Numbered from the stretch's first letter, positions 27,402 to 36,491 are shown. The stretch is DNA of 64,000 bases from an uncultured Pseudomonadota bacterium (GCA_903828595.1 CAIKMS010000033.1:248001-312000), one strand, 5' to 3'. The notes: a model not told the origin generated them from the sequence alone. A program made the numbers and translations.

Positions 27402-28999
27402 AACGACATCGGCGCAGATACGGATTGGCTCAATGCTAATTCTATCGGTACCCACTGTGCTTGAGAGGCGATTTTAAGGTAGCCACGACGATCCGGCAGT
27501 TGCTCAATTTGCGCAGGCAACAGCGCTGGCTCCGTCCGCCGTTGGAGCACGCGGCTCGTTGAAACACGGGACCGATTAGAACCGGATGAAGAGCGAGTCA
27601 CCTGCTCGACGCACACCTCTCTGTCACCGATCAGACGCGAGGCGAATCGGGCGGTACCCCCGCCATCCGAAGCAGAGCAGCGTAAAATCAGCGTATTGGC
27701 GCAATTTTCCACCAAGGTCTGCGCAGCGCCCTGGCCGTACACCGTCGACACCTGCGCGATTGACTGAAAGCCCAGAACGCATCGGCCACCGAACTTACGA
27801 AGGCGAGCCAGCGCATCGCTTAAGCCATCGATTCTTCCTAGGGCATCCAATTCGTCGACGATAAACCAGAGACGGCGCTGAGCAGGATCATCTAAAGGCG
27901 GCAAGCTTAAGGTCTGGAAGATGGCTAGCCGTAGCCAGGCGGCCAAAAGTGCACGCAGGCCAGCAATTTGATCGGCTTGGTACGGTAGGAAAAGCACGCC
28001 ACGGCCCTCGCGGATCCACGAACGTATGGCCACTGGGGAATTTTTTTCCTGTGCGCACACATACTCCAGTCCTCTTACCGCATTCGCGGTGACCGATCGT
28101 AATGAGGTGAACATGCGCTCATTCGAGACCTCCAGAAAGGGTTGGGACGGCGTCCCCTCGAGTAGCAGCCTGAGTTCACCGGGTGGAGCCACGAGTAGCA
28201 GTCGGTACAGCTCGCTGACGGTTGCCATGCGCGTCCCATATAACTGCTTAAGTACAGAACTTAAGAACGTTCGCGCGTAGCCTGCCCATTCCTGGGCGGA
28301 ACCTTCAGCATCAGGGATCAAAGCTCGAGCCAACTCATCGGCATATATCGCGGCGTCCATCTCACCAAAAACATCCCAGCTTGCAGACCGCAGATCGAAA
28401 GGATTGAGGATAAGGTCGCCTCGTTTGGGATCGTAAAATCGTCTTATGTATCCCCCATCCGGATCGGCGACAACTGCCCTATCACCGCGCTGCTGCAAAT
28501 GAGACAGCAACTCACAAATAGCCGTGGTCTTGCCCGTACCGGTGGTACCCAGTAACTTAAAATGTTTAGTTTCATCGGCACATGAAATCGGCCACCCGGC
28601 CAGAGAGACGTCATGCCTGTCACTTTTGCGTTTCCGTTGACGCCATAGGACCTTGGCCATTTCTTCGCTCAATAACAAAGCCCCTCGTTCAAACCTCACG
28701 GGCGATCGAACCGGTACAGGAATAAGTCCCACACACACGCTGCCAAACACCAAAATCAATAGCCGCAGCCAAGAGTCATCGATAACGATGCCCAGATGTG
28801 TACTCGAGTGGCTGAGCAGCGGGTGATTCGGTAATAAAGCCACGGCGAAGACAACACTTAAGAGGGCCAAGCCCGGCGCTGAAAGGTATCGCCGTCGCGG
28901 CGCGTAAGCGACGATCATGCCGGCCAATACGCCGATCAAGGCGACGCTCCAATAAAAGAGCAATCCCACCGCCATCGCCAGCAAAGATCCAAACTGCAT
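27398..28999 (-). CDS. Type IV coupling protein (TraD/VirD4 family)
   Basis: This is a 533-residue coupling ATPase. Two or three N-terminal membrane segments (residues 5-95) precede the Walker A 'GTTGTGKTT' (151-159). Walker B is at 'LWFIVDELDALGRIDGL', with 'RKFGGRCVLGFQSIAQV' after it, the arrangement of the TrwB/TraD AAD domain. It recruits the relaxase-DNA complex to the T4SS channel. It lies 51 bp downstream of the relaxase gene on the same strand, in the usual mob-coupling order but far from virB. Confidence 0.88.
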   Translation of the reverse strand: MQFGSLLAMAVGLLFYWSVALIGVLAGMIVAYAPRRRYLSAPGLALLSVVFAVALLPNHPLLSHSSTHLGIVIDDSWLRLLILVFGSVCVGLIPVPVRSPVRFERGALLLSEEMAKVLWRQRKRKSDRHDVSLAGWPISCADETKHFKLLGTTGTGKTTAICELLSHLQQRGDRAVVADPDGGYIRRFYDPKRGDLILNPFDLRSASWDVFGEMDAAIYADELARALIPDAEGSAQEWAGYARTFLSSVLKQLYGTRMATVSELYRLLLVAPPGELRLLLEGTPSQPFLEVSNERMFTSLRSVTANAVRGLEYVCAQEKNSPVAIRSWIREGRGVLFLPYQADQIAGLRALLAAWLRLAIFQTLSLPPLDDPAQRRLWFIVDELDALGRIDGLSDALARLRKFGGRCVLGFQSIAQVSTVYGQGAAQTLVENCANTLILRCSASDGGGTARFASRLIGDREVCVEQVTRSSSGSNRSRVSTSRVLQRRTEPALLPAQIEQLPDRRGYLKIASQAQWVPIELALSQSVSAPMSF

Positions 29000-29050
29000 A
29001 GGGCCCCTTGATCAAAAAACTGGTGTTAAACCGATGTGACTACCCACCCT

Positions 29051-30028
29051 CTAGTCCCCCATTCCCATTCCAGCATCCCGTGTCTTTACCCATTCTTCGT
29101 TGCGCTCACGAAATCGTTCAGCGGCGGAGGATCGTAGTTGCAGCGATTGTTCAGCGCGATAAGCCAGCCATCGCTCCCGCGCCAATTGCTTGGCATCTTC
29201 CATAGTCAGCTTAGGCATAGCACTCAAAGAGGCCTGTCGCTCCTCCCCGCGACTTAACGCAGGGCTCTGTGAAGGGGTTTCCAAAGACTGCCCTGCCCGC
29301 AACTCGCGCATAAATTCCGTGGCGATCCCGCGCCGCTCCATCTGGATAACAGCCATCGGGATATGCTTTTGTGGCGCACGGTCAATGCCCTGTTCTTTGA
29401 GGGTCCGCGGATCAAGGCGTATTTCCAGACCCGCATTCAGTAGTGCCTCATTGGCACGCTCAGCCCAATGCGCTCGTAGGAACTTCAGTTCCTCCCTAGC
29501 GCTTAGAAGACCCTGCTCACGGCGTACGCTATCGGAGCGCTCGATAGCTGCCTTTGCGCCGAATCCCTCCGATGTAATCTGCCGTGTCGTAGTCAGAAGG
29601 TGTGCGTGAAAGTTTCGTGGATCACCGGCGGATCGCGGTGCGTGCACAGCCAGGTCCACTACCGTGCCGTAACGATCAGAAATATCTGCCGCGAAGCGCC
29701 GTGCCAGATCGAGCCGGGCGGCAGCATTCAGCTCATGAGGCAACCCCACAAGGTACTCCCGACCGACACGGGAATTAACGCGTTTCTCTGCACGTTCAGC
29801 GGCATTCCAAAGCTCGTTTCGATTCGAAACCCAATCGGGTGCAAGGCCCGCCAGGGCCGTCGGTAACAAAATTTCCTTGTGCTGTACGTCCTGGCGCCTG
29901 GAATGATCGTATACCGTGCCACGCACCTCATCACGTAAACGTTCCCCAGCCCGATAGGCAGCAGACGATGGCGCGGAGCGGCCTTCAGCCCGGCTAAGCG
30001 AAGTGGTTTGAAACAGCAGAATGGCCAC
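29051..30028 (-). CDS. MobA/MobL (MobQ-type) relaxase
   Basis: This 325-residue relaxase has the catalytic Tyr in 'SSAAYRAGERL' (about residue 25) and the three-His metal motif as 'HAPRSAGDPRNFHAHLLTTT' (residues 129-148). These are the two signatures of MobQ relaxases. It nicks oriT and stays covalently bound to the transferred strand. The C-terminal third is helical and charged without an attached primase or helicase. The start is GTG at 30028 and lacks a strong Shine-Dalgarno. It is transcribed with the coupling protein. Confidence 0.88.
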   Translation of the reverse strand: MAILLFQTTSLSRAEGRSAPSSAAYRAGERLRDEVRGTVYDHSRRQDVQHKEILLPTALAGLAPDWVSNRNELWNAAERAEKRVNSRVGREYLVGLPHELNAAARLDLARRFAADISDRYGTVVDLAVHAPRSAGDPRNFHAHLLTTTRQITSEGFGAKAAIERSDSVRREQGLLSAREELKFLRAHWAERANEALLNAGLEIRLDPRTLKEQGIDRAPQKHIPMAVIQMERRGIATEFMRELRAGQSLETPSQSPALSRGEERQASLSAMPKLTMEDAKQLARERWLAYRAEQSLQLRSSAAERFRERNEEWVKTRDAGMGMGD

Positions 30029-30165
30029 AACACGAGCTGCCCGTCGCGAGGAGGAGCAGAGAAACTAAGCACGCGTTACGGCCGCCTCCAGCACAGGGTG
30101 ACCAAATTGAATACTTACGCCGGTAATCCCGCAGACCCTGAGGTTGGGCCCCGGCCAGTTATGGC
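30029..30165. other. Candidate oriT region next to the relaxase
   Basis: For MobQ systems oriT usually lies just upstream of the relaxase gene. TAAGCACGC at 30066-30074 loosely resembles the RSF1010-type nic core (TAAGTGCGC). No clear adjacent inverted repeat was found, so this is a positional suggestion only. Confidence 0.25.
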
Positions 30166-30201
30166 ATGATGAGTCTGTCCTGCAGCCGGAGCGAACATGC
30201 C

Positions 30202-30888
30202 ATGAGCTCGTACCACCCGTTTTTTAGTGCCTGTGCCCGGCTGCCTGGCCGCCTCATGACGACGTGGCTGATCGGTCTGGTGCTGTTAAGCAACCCGGTC
30301 GAGGCGCAGGTCGTCTCGCAGGGACGTGCGTTTATGACGTTACTGGTGGGCCAAGCTGACGCCCCCGTCGGCAACTACGCGGCTGAAGCGGCTAATCAAA
30401 CAGCGCTGCCCAACATCACACAGCACAGTGTGGGATGGCGGATTTCAGGGGGTTACCATTTCGCCGATTATTTCTCGCTGGAAACTGCCATTGCACGCCT
30501 GGGCTATCTCAAAAGCCAAGCGCAATACCAGGCAGCAGACACGTTAAAGGCGCAGACGACTTTTAATACCATTGAATTAAATCTGATCGCGCGCGCACCT
30601 CTTGCCTCACAGCTGAGATTAGACTTCACCGGCGGCGCAGCCGAAACGTCGTTGAACAGCACATTTTCAACCCAATTAGGCTCCGGCTTACCCGCAGGCC
30701 AAGCCAATCCGGCGCACATTCGAAACTTTGGTTTTGATGCAGGCCTTGATGCGGAGTGGATGGTATCTGACCATCTTTCAGTCATTGCTGGATATCATGC
30801 CTATCCGAATGTGACTTTGAGTCGGCTCTCCGGCAGCGGTCGTGGCACGTTTGCTCTGCCCGCGGTGGGGCTGCATATAGACTTTTAA
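30202..30888 (+). CDS. Outer-membrane beta-barrel protein (OmpA/OmpW-like)
   Basis: This 228-residue protein has an N-terminal signal peptide ('TTWLIGLVLLSNPVEAQ', cleavage near residue 35). Alternating amphipathic strands follow ('YHFADYFSLETAIARLGYL', 'TFNTIELNLIARAP', 'QLRLDFTGGAAETS') and it ends in '...GLHIDF', a terminal aromatic typical of outer-membrane barrels. It fits the small eight-stranded OmpA-like transmembrane class without a peptidoglycan-binding domain. The function is unknown. It is divergent from the relaxase and 29 bp before a DUF4399 gene, so the two may be cotranscribed. Confidence 0.7.
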   Translation: MSSYHPFFSACARLPGRLMTTWLIGLVLLSNPVEAQVVSQGRAFMTLLVGQADAPVGNYAAEAANQTALPNITQHSVGWRISGGYHFADYFSLETAIARLGYLKSQAQYQAADTLKAQTTFNTIELNLIARAPLASQLRLDFTGGAAETSLNSTFSTQLGSGLPAGQANPAHIRNFGFDAGLDAEWMVSDHLSVIAGYHAYPNVTLSRLSGSGRGTFALPAVGLHIDF

Positions 30889-30917
30889 ACAGCTCTTTAT
30901 TTCTTGGAGTTAACACC

Positions 30918-31373
30918 ATGCTCGATTCGACGCGTAACGGTTTTGTAAGCCTGGCACTGAGCACCTTCATCGCGTTAAGCGCGGTGAGTTACGGAGCGAT
31001 TGCCGCTGATCGGACGGCAGCACCAGCCACGGCTAAGGTTTATTTCATCGATTTGAAAGATGGTGCGACAGTTAAATCCCCGCTTACGCTGCATTTCGGC
31101 TTGACGGGTATGGGTGTGGCACCGGCCGGCATCGTGTTCGAAAACACCGGCCACCATCACCTCTTCATCGATACTCCGCTACCGCCTGATGCCAGCCTTC
31201 CAATTCCGGCGGTGGACGGCAAAATCGTGCATTTTGGCAAAGGGCAGACCGAGGCTACGATCACGTTAGCACCCGGTAAACACACGCTTCAGCTGCAGCT
31301 AGCCGATGCCAAGCACACGGCTCACGACCCCGTGGTAGCTTCCGACGTCATTACGATCACGGTAGCCCCTTAA
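30918..31373 (+). CDS. Exported DUF4399 protein
   Basis: This 151-residue protein has a signal peptide ending near 'AIAADRT'. It matches DUF4399 by 'VYFIDLKDGATVKSPLTLHFGLTGMGVAPAG', 'TGHHHLFIDTPLP' and 'PGKHTLQLQLADAKHTAHDPVV'. The conserved histidines suggest metal binding, but the function is not known. The ribosome-binding site is TTGGAG ten bases upstream. A double hairpin with a T-run follows its stop codon. It is probably cotranscribed with the preceding barrel protein. Confidence 0.85.
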   Translation: MLDSTRNGFVSLALSTFIALSAVSYGAIAADRTAAPATAKVYFIDLKDGATVKSPLTLHFGLTGMGVAPAGIVFENTGHHHLFIDTPLPPDASLPIPAVDGKIVHFGKGQTEATITLAPGKHTLQLQLADAKHTAHDPVVASDVITITVAP

Positions 31374-31389
31374 GGCCAGGACCTCACTA

Positions 31390-31457
31390 TTCGGTGCTTG
31401 AACCCAGGCACCGAAGCAAGGGCTCGTTGCCCGAGCAAGCTCGGGCTAACCGTTTTT
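31390..31457 (+). terminator. Terminator after the DUF4399 gene
   Basis: An 8-bp stem TTCGGTGC/GCACCGAA (31390-31397, 31408-31415) is followed by a second 8-bp stem GCCCGAGC/GCTCGGGC (31429-31436, 31439-31446). A TTTTT run follows at 31453-31457. The second hairpin plus T-run fits rho-independent termination, just before the convergent patatin gene ends. Confidence 0.65.
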
Positions 31458-32568
31458 AGCGCGGCGGTACCGTATAAATAGCAAAGCTTTCCCGATCGGC
31501 GCGCTTCCACGGTGAGAGTTGCAACGCTGTGCTCGCATCGGCAATGCCCATTTCTCGCCGCTGCTGCAGGCTACTGGCGTCGAAATCGATATCCGTGTTG
31601 GGGTCTTCGATAGGATCCATTGACGGATCGTCATCGAGCATCAAATGCACTATCTGCAACTCGCCCGTGCCCACCAGCGACCGATATTCCGCTAACTGCT
31701 CAGCGTTGAGGGCGTCCACGGGCACTTTGGCCATTAATTCTCGCAGAACCGCTTTGTGACGGTATTTTTCGCGCAATGTATTTAGCGCCTCACGGGAGCG
31801 GGTCCCGTAATGAATCTCTTTTTGACGGCTAAACACGCCGTTGATGGAGTGCGGAGGTGGTGCCTCGTCCTGCCAAAGATCTACCACAAAACACAGGGTA
31901 TCTTGGTCACCCAGATCACGCACCAGCAGGTCTAACGGAGTCGCCGCGTAGAGTGCGCCATCCCAGAACATGCGACCGTCAATTTCTACGGCTGGGAATC
32001 CGGGTGGCAGTGCCGTACTGGCTAGCAGGTGTTTGACGTGTATGGATTGCTGAGTGTTGTCAAAAACTTCTAACGTTGCCGCTTCAATATCCACGGCCGT
32101 CACGGAAAAATGCACCGCCTGGCTATTGAGAATGGCAAAATCCACGAGTTCTTCTAGGGTCTCACGCAGCGGCTCATGCGTGTAAAAACTAGCCTGAGAG
32201 GCTGTGGTTTCTTGACTCCAGTCCCACCAGGCGCTGCCAGCCCGCGGACCGTAAAAAGCAGGCACGCCCAGAGTCATAGCGCTGAGCTGAGCTTGAGATC
32301 GTTGCCATCGACTCGTTGTTGGGGTGGCCACAAACGGCAATTGCACGCTGTGAATGGCGACGCGTCGCCAGAATTCGCGCAAGTGGCGTACGCGGTTTTC
32401 TGGCTTGTTGCCGGCATACAGTGCGCCGTTAATGGCGCCGATCGAAGTCGCTAAGACCCGATCCAATAAAACATTTTGCTCAATCAGTGCTTCGAGCACA
32501 CCGGCCTGATACGCACCTAAGGCGCCACCACCCTGCAAGACGGCGGTCTTTTTATGATTTGGGGTCAA
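31456..32568 (-). CDS. Patatin-like phospholipase
   Basis: This is a 370-residue patatin-domain hydrolase with the oxyanion motif 'LQGGGALGAYQAGVLEAL', nucleophile motif 'ATSIGAING' (A in place of the first G of GxSxG) and catalytic Asp in 'FWDGALYAATP'. The C-terminal 120 residues look like the DUF3734 extension of bacterial patatins. The start is placed at TTG 32568, with AAGGA eight bases upstream and one residue before 'TPNHKKTAVLQGG'. The longer in-frame reading from 32727 overlaps the next gene and is basic and unstructured. No signal peptide is seen. Confidence 0.85.
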   Translation of the reverse strand: MTPNHKKTAVLQGGGALGAYQAGVLEALIEQNVLLDRVLATSIGAINGALYAGNKPENRVRHLREFWRRVAIHSVQLPFVATPTTSRWQRSQAQLSAMTLGVPAFYGPRAGSAWWDWSQETTASQASFYTHEPLRETLEELVDFAILNSQAVHFSVTAVDIEAATLEVFDNTQQSIHVKHLLASTALPPGFPAVEIDGRMFWDGALYAATPLDLLVRDLGDQDTLCFVVDLWQDEAPPPHSINGVFSRQKEIHYGTRSREALNTLREKYRHKAVLRELMAKVPVDALNAEQLAEYRSLVGTGELQIVHLMLDDDPSMDPIEDPNTDIDFDASSLQQRREMGIADASTALQLSPWKRADRESFAIYTVPPR

Positions 32569-32665
32569 GATCTCTTTCCTTCTACCGCGCAGTAGCCCAC
32601 ACCGCGTTGGTTTCTTTAGGGAGCACCTCTCATCCGTTCGGCGCAACCTACGGGGCAAATGTTCG

Positions 32666-33319
32666 TTAGTCTTCAGCCTCGGCGATCCGACGCAGAGCCT
32701 GCTCATAGACCGTATGGCTTTGCGCACCTTGAATTAAATGGCGTTCGCCGATGATGACGCTTGGCACTGCCTGAATGCCTCGTTGCCGATAAAACGCCTC
32801 GCGTTCCTGGACCTCGTGGGTATAGCGCGTCGAGTAAAGAACGGCGTCAACATCCGTAGGATTCACCCCACAGTCCACTGCGACCTCGTGCAGGATCTGT
32901 TGCTGGGACACATCTTTACCCTGCGTAAAGTAGGCCTTCAACAGAGCCCACTTTAAGGTGCGCTGTAGCTCCCTATCTTCTTTTGTCCAGTACAAAAGGC
33001 GATGGGCATCAAAGGTGTTGTAGATCCGAGTGCGCTTGGCGAAATCGAAATGAAAGCCTAAGGCCTCTCCCCGCGCACGAATTTGTTCGCTGGTTTGTGC
33101 TAACTGCGCTGGGCTGGCTCCGTATTTCTGGCTCAAGTGCTCGGCCATGTCCTGGCCTTCAGGCGCTAAATTAGGATTTAGCTCAAACGGCTGGAACTCC
33201 AAATCTATTTGCAGCGTCGCCCGAAGGCGCGCCAAAGCAAGCTCCAATTCAGCCAAGCCCACCGCACACCAAGGACAGGCCACATCGGAAACAAAATCGA
33301 TTTTTAACGGGGTGGGCAT
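32666..33319 (-). CDS. DsbA-family oxidoreductase (FrnE-like)
   Basis: This 217-residue cytoplasmic thioredoxin-fold protein has the active site 'DVACPWCAVGLAEL' (CxxC). The helical insert and 'GIQAVPSVIIGERHLIQGAQ' (cis-Pro loop) are typical of FrnE/2-hydroxychromene isomerase-like DsbA proteins. There is no signal peptide. The ATG at 33319 is preferred to a TTG at 33361, which would add 14 atypical residues. It lies 97 bp upstream of the patatin gene on the same strand and follows parB. Confidence 0.85.
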   Translation of the reverse strand: MPTPLKIDFVSDVACPWCAVGLAELELALARLRATLQIDLEFQPFELNPNLAPEGQDMAEHLSQKYGASPAQLAQTSEQIRARGEALGFHFDFAKRTRIYNTFDAHRLLYWTKEDRELQRTLKWALLKAYFTQGKDVSQQQILHEVAVDCGVNPTDVDAVLYSTRYTHEVQEREAFYRQRGIQAVPSVIIGERHLIQGAQSHTVYEQALRRIAEAED

Positions 33320-33384
33320 CTTTGCAGCATGCCGTTCTACGCGCTGCTGAGCAACCTCCAACGCAGCCAGAGGGCTTATGAGCT

Positions 33385-34194
33385 CTACGCGTCCTCTCGA
33401 TAGCCCAAGCGATCCAAAAGCCCCTGCAAGGCCTCTAGGGATCCGTACTTGATGACCAATTGACCGCTACCGGCTTTGTTGTGATCCAGTCTCACCACTG
33501 CACCCAACTGTTCGCCTAACGTGCGCTGCAGCCGCTCCAGGTCCGCCGATGCGCCCGCTTTAGGCTTTAAAGACGTGGCTTGTTCGCGCGCAAGTTCCGT
33601 TTCCAACTGACGTACGCTCAAACGATCGCGCGCCACCCGTTGCGCCCAGCGGCGTTGCTCCATCGGCTTTAGAGACACTAATACTTTTGCGTGGCCGGCT
33701 CGCAACTGCCCCTCCCCTTCCCCGATTTGGGCCTGTACCGCAGGATCCAGGTCTAGCAACCGTAACCAGTTACTCACCGTAGATCTCTCTGCACCCAAGG
33801 TGGCAGCCACCTCCTCATGGGTCAAACCCAAATCGGCGATCAGGCGTGCAATGGCATGAGCCAGTTCAATAGGACCCAGATTCTGCCGTTGCAGGTTTTC
33901 GATGATGGCCAGTTCAGCTGCCTGCCCGTCACTCAAAGAACGCACGGCCGCCGGAATTTCCTGCCAGCCGGCGCGCTGCGCCGCCCGCCAGCGACGCTCA
34001 CCGGCCACCAATTCGTAACCTCCACCGGCTAGCGGGCGAACCACAATAGGCTGTAACAGGCCATGGCGAGACAAACTGGCCGCCAAAGTCTCCAACTCCG
34101 CCGCCGCAAATTCGCGCCGCGGCTGAAAAGGACTGGCCACAATCGAGCTCACAGCCAATCGTTGAACCGAAGCACCTCGAAGATGATCGCTCAC
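33385..34194 (-). CDS. Chromosomal-type ParB/Spo0J partition protein
   Basis: This is a 269-residue ParB with an N-terminal CTP-binding domain ('FQPRREF', 'GLLQPIVVRPL', 'VAGERRWRAAQRAG') and 'ENLQRQNLGPIELAHAIARLI'. The HTH is 'LTHEEVAATLGAERSTVSNWLRLLDL', and a short C-terminal dimer domain follows. It has no adjacent parA. A perfect parS-like palindrome lies 22 bp upstream of its GTG start. It is clearly different from the SopB/P1-type ParB encoded next to it, so this region carries two partition proteins. Confidence 0.88.
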   Translation of the reverse strand: MSDHLRGASVQRLAVSSIVASPFQPRREFAAAELETLAASLSRHGLLQPIVVRPLAGGGYELVAGERRWRAAQRAGWQEIPAAVRSLSDGQAAELAIIENLQRQNLGPIELAHAIARLIADLGLTHEEVAATLGAERSTVSNWLRLLDLDPAVQAQIGEGEGQLRAGHAKVLVSLKPMEQRRWAQRVARDRLSVRQLETELAREQATSLKPKAGASADLERLQRTLGEQLGAVVRLDHNKAGSGQLVIKYGSLEALQGLLDRLGYREDA

Positions 34195-34215
34195 GAGAGA
34201 CCGCCATCAATGTGA

Positions 34216-34231
34216 TGTTCTACGTAGAACA
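34216..34231. other. parS-like centromere site 1
   Basis: TGTTCTACGTAGAACA is a perfect 16-bp palindrome. It differs from the common chromosomal parS (TGTTTCACGTGAAACA) mainly by TACGTA in place of CACGTG at the centre. It sits 22 bp upstream of the chromosomal-type parB gene and is its likely nucleation site. Confidence 0.75.
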
Positions 34232-34319
34232 ATTGCGCTGCGTTCTTCATCCAGTTTCGAGGCATTTCACGCCGTACCTAAAATTGATTTTTTTATATAC
34301 TAAACAACAAGTTGCGAAT

Positions 34320-34334
34320 GTTTCGACTCGAAAC
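34320..34334. other. Candidate centromere site 2 for the type Ia ParAB pair
   Basis: GTTTCGACTCGAAAC is a perfect 7+1+7 palindrome starting just 8 bp beyond the stop of the SopB-like parB, the classical position of parS in P1/F-type operons. A further GTTTCGA half-site lies at 34254-34260. Confidence 0.5.
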
Positions 34335-34341
34335 CACAGCC

Positions 34342-35316
34342 CTAGGCGAGGTCGTTGAGGATCTGGGTAAAAGCGGCAATAGCCCCCTCGTGATCGGTGC
34401 CGCGCAAACCCTTAGGAAAAGCCAGCGTGACCTTCCCTCGCGGATTTCTAGTCACCACCACGCGCCCCGCAGCACCCACGTTGTACTCCTTACGCAAGGG
34501 CTCAAAGTTGCGTGACCGATCAAGGCTCGAAATCAAATACTTTAAGACGCTGCTGGCATCCCGGCCCTCGCCGCGGCGGGATAGATTCTGCGCCGCCTGA
34601 AAAATAACCTCTTTGGCACCCGGCCGCTCCAGCAGAGACTGCAACTTATAGGCCTGCTCCACCGGCACCGAGCTCTTGTCCAATAGGAGCGGAGCAATAG
34701 GTGCCTGCTTGAGCAGCTGGGCCGCTTTGATCATCTTAGCGACCTGCCCTTTGCTCACGCCAAAAGCTTCAGCCATCGCTTCCTGGGTCGGAAACAGCTT
34801 GGCCTCGGCCTGCGTCAAAAATGAGATAGCCCGTTCCATGGCGGTGATGTCTTGACGATCGGCGTTTTCGATATGCATCAAAACCGCCGCTCGGGCGTCA
34901 TCCGCATCAATCACTCGCAGCCTTAACTTCGTGTTGGTGTACTCGCACGCAAAACGCCGACGCATGCCGTAAATCAATTCATAGTCGTAATTCGGATCGC
35001 CCTCCAGCTTTCGCCCAACAGCGGGCTCCTGTTGACCATCCTTCGTGATTGAATCAATCAGGTCCTGGCAGCGATCCCGGGTGTACCAAGCCTCGGTCCG
35101 GTTGTGATAAACCCACGGGCGACAACGGCGAGGATCTACGGCAAAAATGCTCTCGCGCTCCAAGCCCGGTAACTTGCGCCCCGACAGGGCTATCTCGGCA
35201 GCAGCCAGCACCGGCTTGGATACCGAACGATCAAAGGGCGTGGTCTCGCCGCGCTCCTTGACCGAATTAGCAATCTCAGACAACCGGGTGCCACCAAATA
35301 ACTTGTTTTTGCTCAT
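34342..35316 (-). CDS. parB: SopB/P1-type ParB partition protein
   Basis: This 324-residue ParB-family protein has 'YELIYGMRRRFACEY' (the CTP/NTP-binding arginine patch) and 'VLMHIENADRQDITAMERAISFL'. The HTH region is 'TQEAMAEAFGVSKGQVAKMIKAAQLL'. The C-terminus differs from chromosomal ParB and resembles plasmid type Ia partners. Its start overlaps the stop of parA by one base, so it is the second gene of parAB. A candidate centromere follows immediately downstream. Confidence 0.85.
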   Translation of the reverse strand: MSKNKLFGGTRLSEIANSVKERGETTPFDRSVSKPVLAAAEIALSGRKLPGLERESIFAVDPRRCRPWVYHNRTEAWYTRDRCQDLIDSITKDGQQEPAVGRKLEGDPNYDYELIYGMRRRFACEYTNTKLRLRVIDADDARAAVLMHIENADRQDITAMERAISFLTQAEAKLFPTQEAMAEAFGVSKGQVAKMIKAAQLLKQAPIAPLLLDKSSVPVEQAYKLQSLLERPGAKEVIFQAAQNLSRRGEGRDASSVLKYLISSLDRSRNFEPLRKEYNVGAAGRVVVTRNPRGKVTLAFPKGLRGTDHEGAIAAFTQILNDLA

Positions 35317-36491
35317 CAGGTAATCCCTCTCTGGTTCAGCAGCGCCCGCTTCGACGGCCAGTCTCGTAGCATCGCTAACTCAATTTCACCAAACACCGAA
35401 TCCATCATCTCCAGCACCTTTCGGGCCGGCTTGGGTTGCTCGTAGGGCCCGAGAAACTGCGCAGCTGAATTAATCACTTCGGAGGAGTGGAAAAAGACGC
35501 GCTGGAAGACAGACTCCCCAAAGCAGGTGCGCATCACCTCGAAGAACTGTTTCTGGCTTTCATAGCGCTGATCAAACAGTGTGGTCAGCACCGATATCCA
35601 GCGATAGGATTTATCTGGCGCGATCTGCCCGACGTAATTGCGCACCATGCGAAAGAACTGCACCGTTGAACTGAAGTCGTACATCCTGGCCGCCGAGGGA
35701 ACCAATAAGGCGTCGGCGGCGATCAGCACGTTAATGGAGATCATGCCGAGCGCCGGTGGCGAGTCGACCAGAATCACGTCGTAACGATCAGCCACGGTCT
35801 GAATCCCGTTGCGCAGCTCGGAGAAAAAAGCCCGCCGTGCATCCGGTGAATCCTGCTCGGCAATGTGAACCACGATGGCGACCTCCGCTTCATAGAGCGC
35901 CAGACAGGCTGGGATAAGGTCGATATTCGGGAAATAGGTTTGACGTACCGCGTAATCGAGGGTCTTCTGATGCCCTGCCAGGTACGCCAACACGGTTTGA
36001 TCCTGATCAATGTCGGCATCAGGTACGTACCCAAACATGGACGTGGTGGTCGCCTGACTGTCCGTATCAATCACCAGGACGCGATAGCCCTGTAATGCAA
36101 GGTAATGGGCAAAGTTCACGCACGTGGTGCTTTTGCCTACGCCACCTTTAAAGTTCTGACAGGCAATTACCACCGGTTGGTCGGTCGCCGGATCGCGCCA
36201 CGGCAGCGTGCCGAAGTGCTGACGAAATGCCTGCACTTGCGCCAGTGTGTAACCAACCCTGCGGTTGTTATTCGGGTTACGGGGAGTTACGTCGAGCCCA
36301 ATTTCACTCTCCGCGCGCGCTAGAGTAGTGCGATCGCGACCGACCATGGCGGCGGCCTCGGAAGGGCTAAAAAGACGCTTCAACTCTTTCTGCTGATGCG
36401 GCTCTTGCCCCAGCTCATGCATACGGTGTAAAAAGTTCTCGCTGTTCGCGAGGATATCCTCAAGCTTGTCAACGGCTAATACGGCTGGCAC
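35316..36491 (-). CDS. parA: Type Ia ParA partition ATPase
   Basis: This is a 391-residue ATPase with an N-terminal DNA-binding extension ('LFSPSEAAAMVGRDRTTLARAESEIGL') and the deviant Walker A 'FKGGVGKSTT' (about residues 114-123), followed by 'VLVIDTDSQATTTSMFG' and 'DVILVDSPPALGMI'. The HTH-containing N-terminus marks type Ia (P1/F) ParA, which also represses its own promoter. The GTG at 36491 with GGAGG five bases upstream is chosen. The ATG at 36599 lacks such a site and would overlap the divergent rep gene. An inverted repeat lies in the resulting 91-bp gap. Confidence 0.9.
   Translation of the reverse strand: MPAVLAVDKLEDILANSENFLHRMHELGQEPHQQKELKRLFSPSEAAAMVGRDRTTLARAESEIGLDVTPRNPNNNRRVGYTLAQVQAFRQHFGTLPWRDPATDQPVVIACQNFKGGVGKSTTCVNFAHYLALQGYRVLVIDTDSQATTTSMFGYVPDADIDQDQTVLAYLAGHQKTLDYAVRQTYFPNIDLIPACLALYEAEVAIVVHIAEQDSPDARRAFFSELRNGIQTVADRYDVILVDSPPALGMISINVLIAADALLVPSAARMYDFSSTVQFFRMVRNYVGQIAPDKSYRWISVLTTLFDQRYESQKQFFEVMRTCFGESVFQRVFFHSSEVINSAAQFLGPYEQPKPARKVLEMMDSVFGEIELAMLRDWPSKRALLNQRGIT

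Noticed and set aside
27402-27470. Search for an att-type repeat shared with 46781-47000
   Set aside because: No direct repeat longer than a few bases was visible by eye, and there is no tRNA gene or integrase at either edge.
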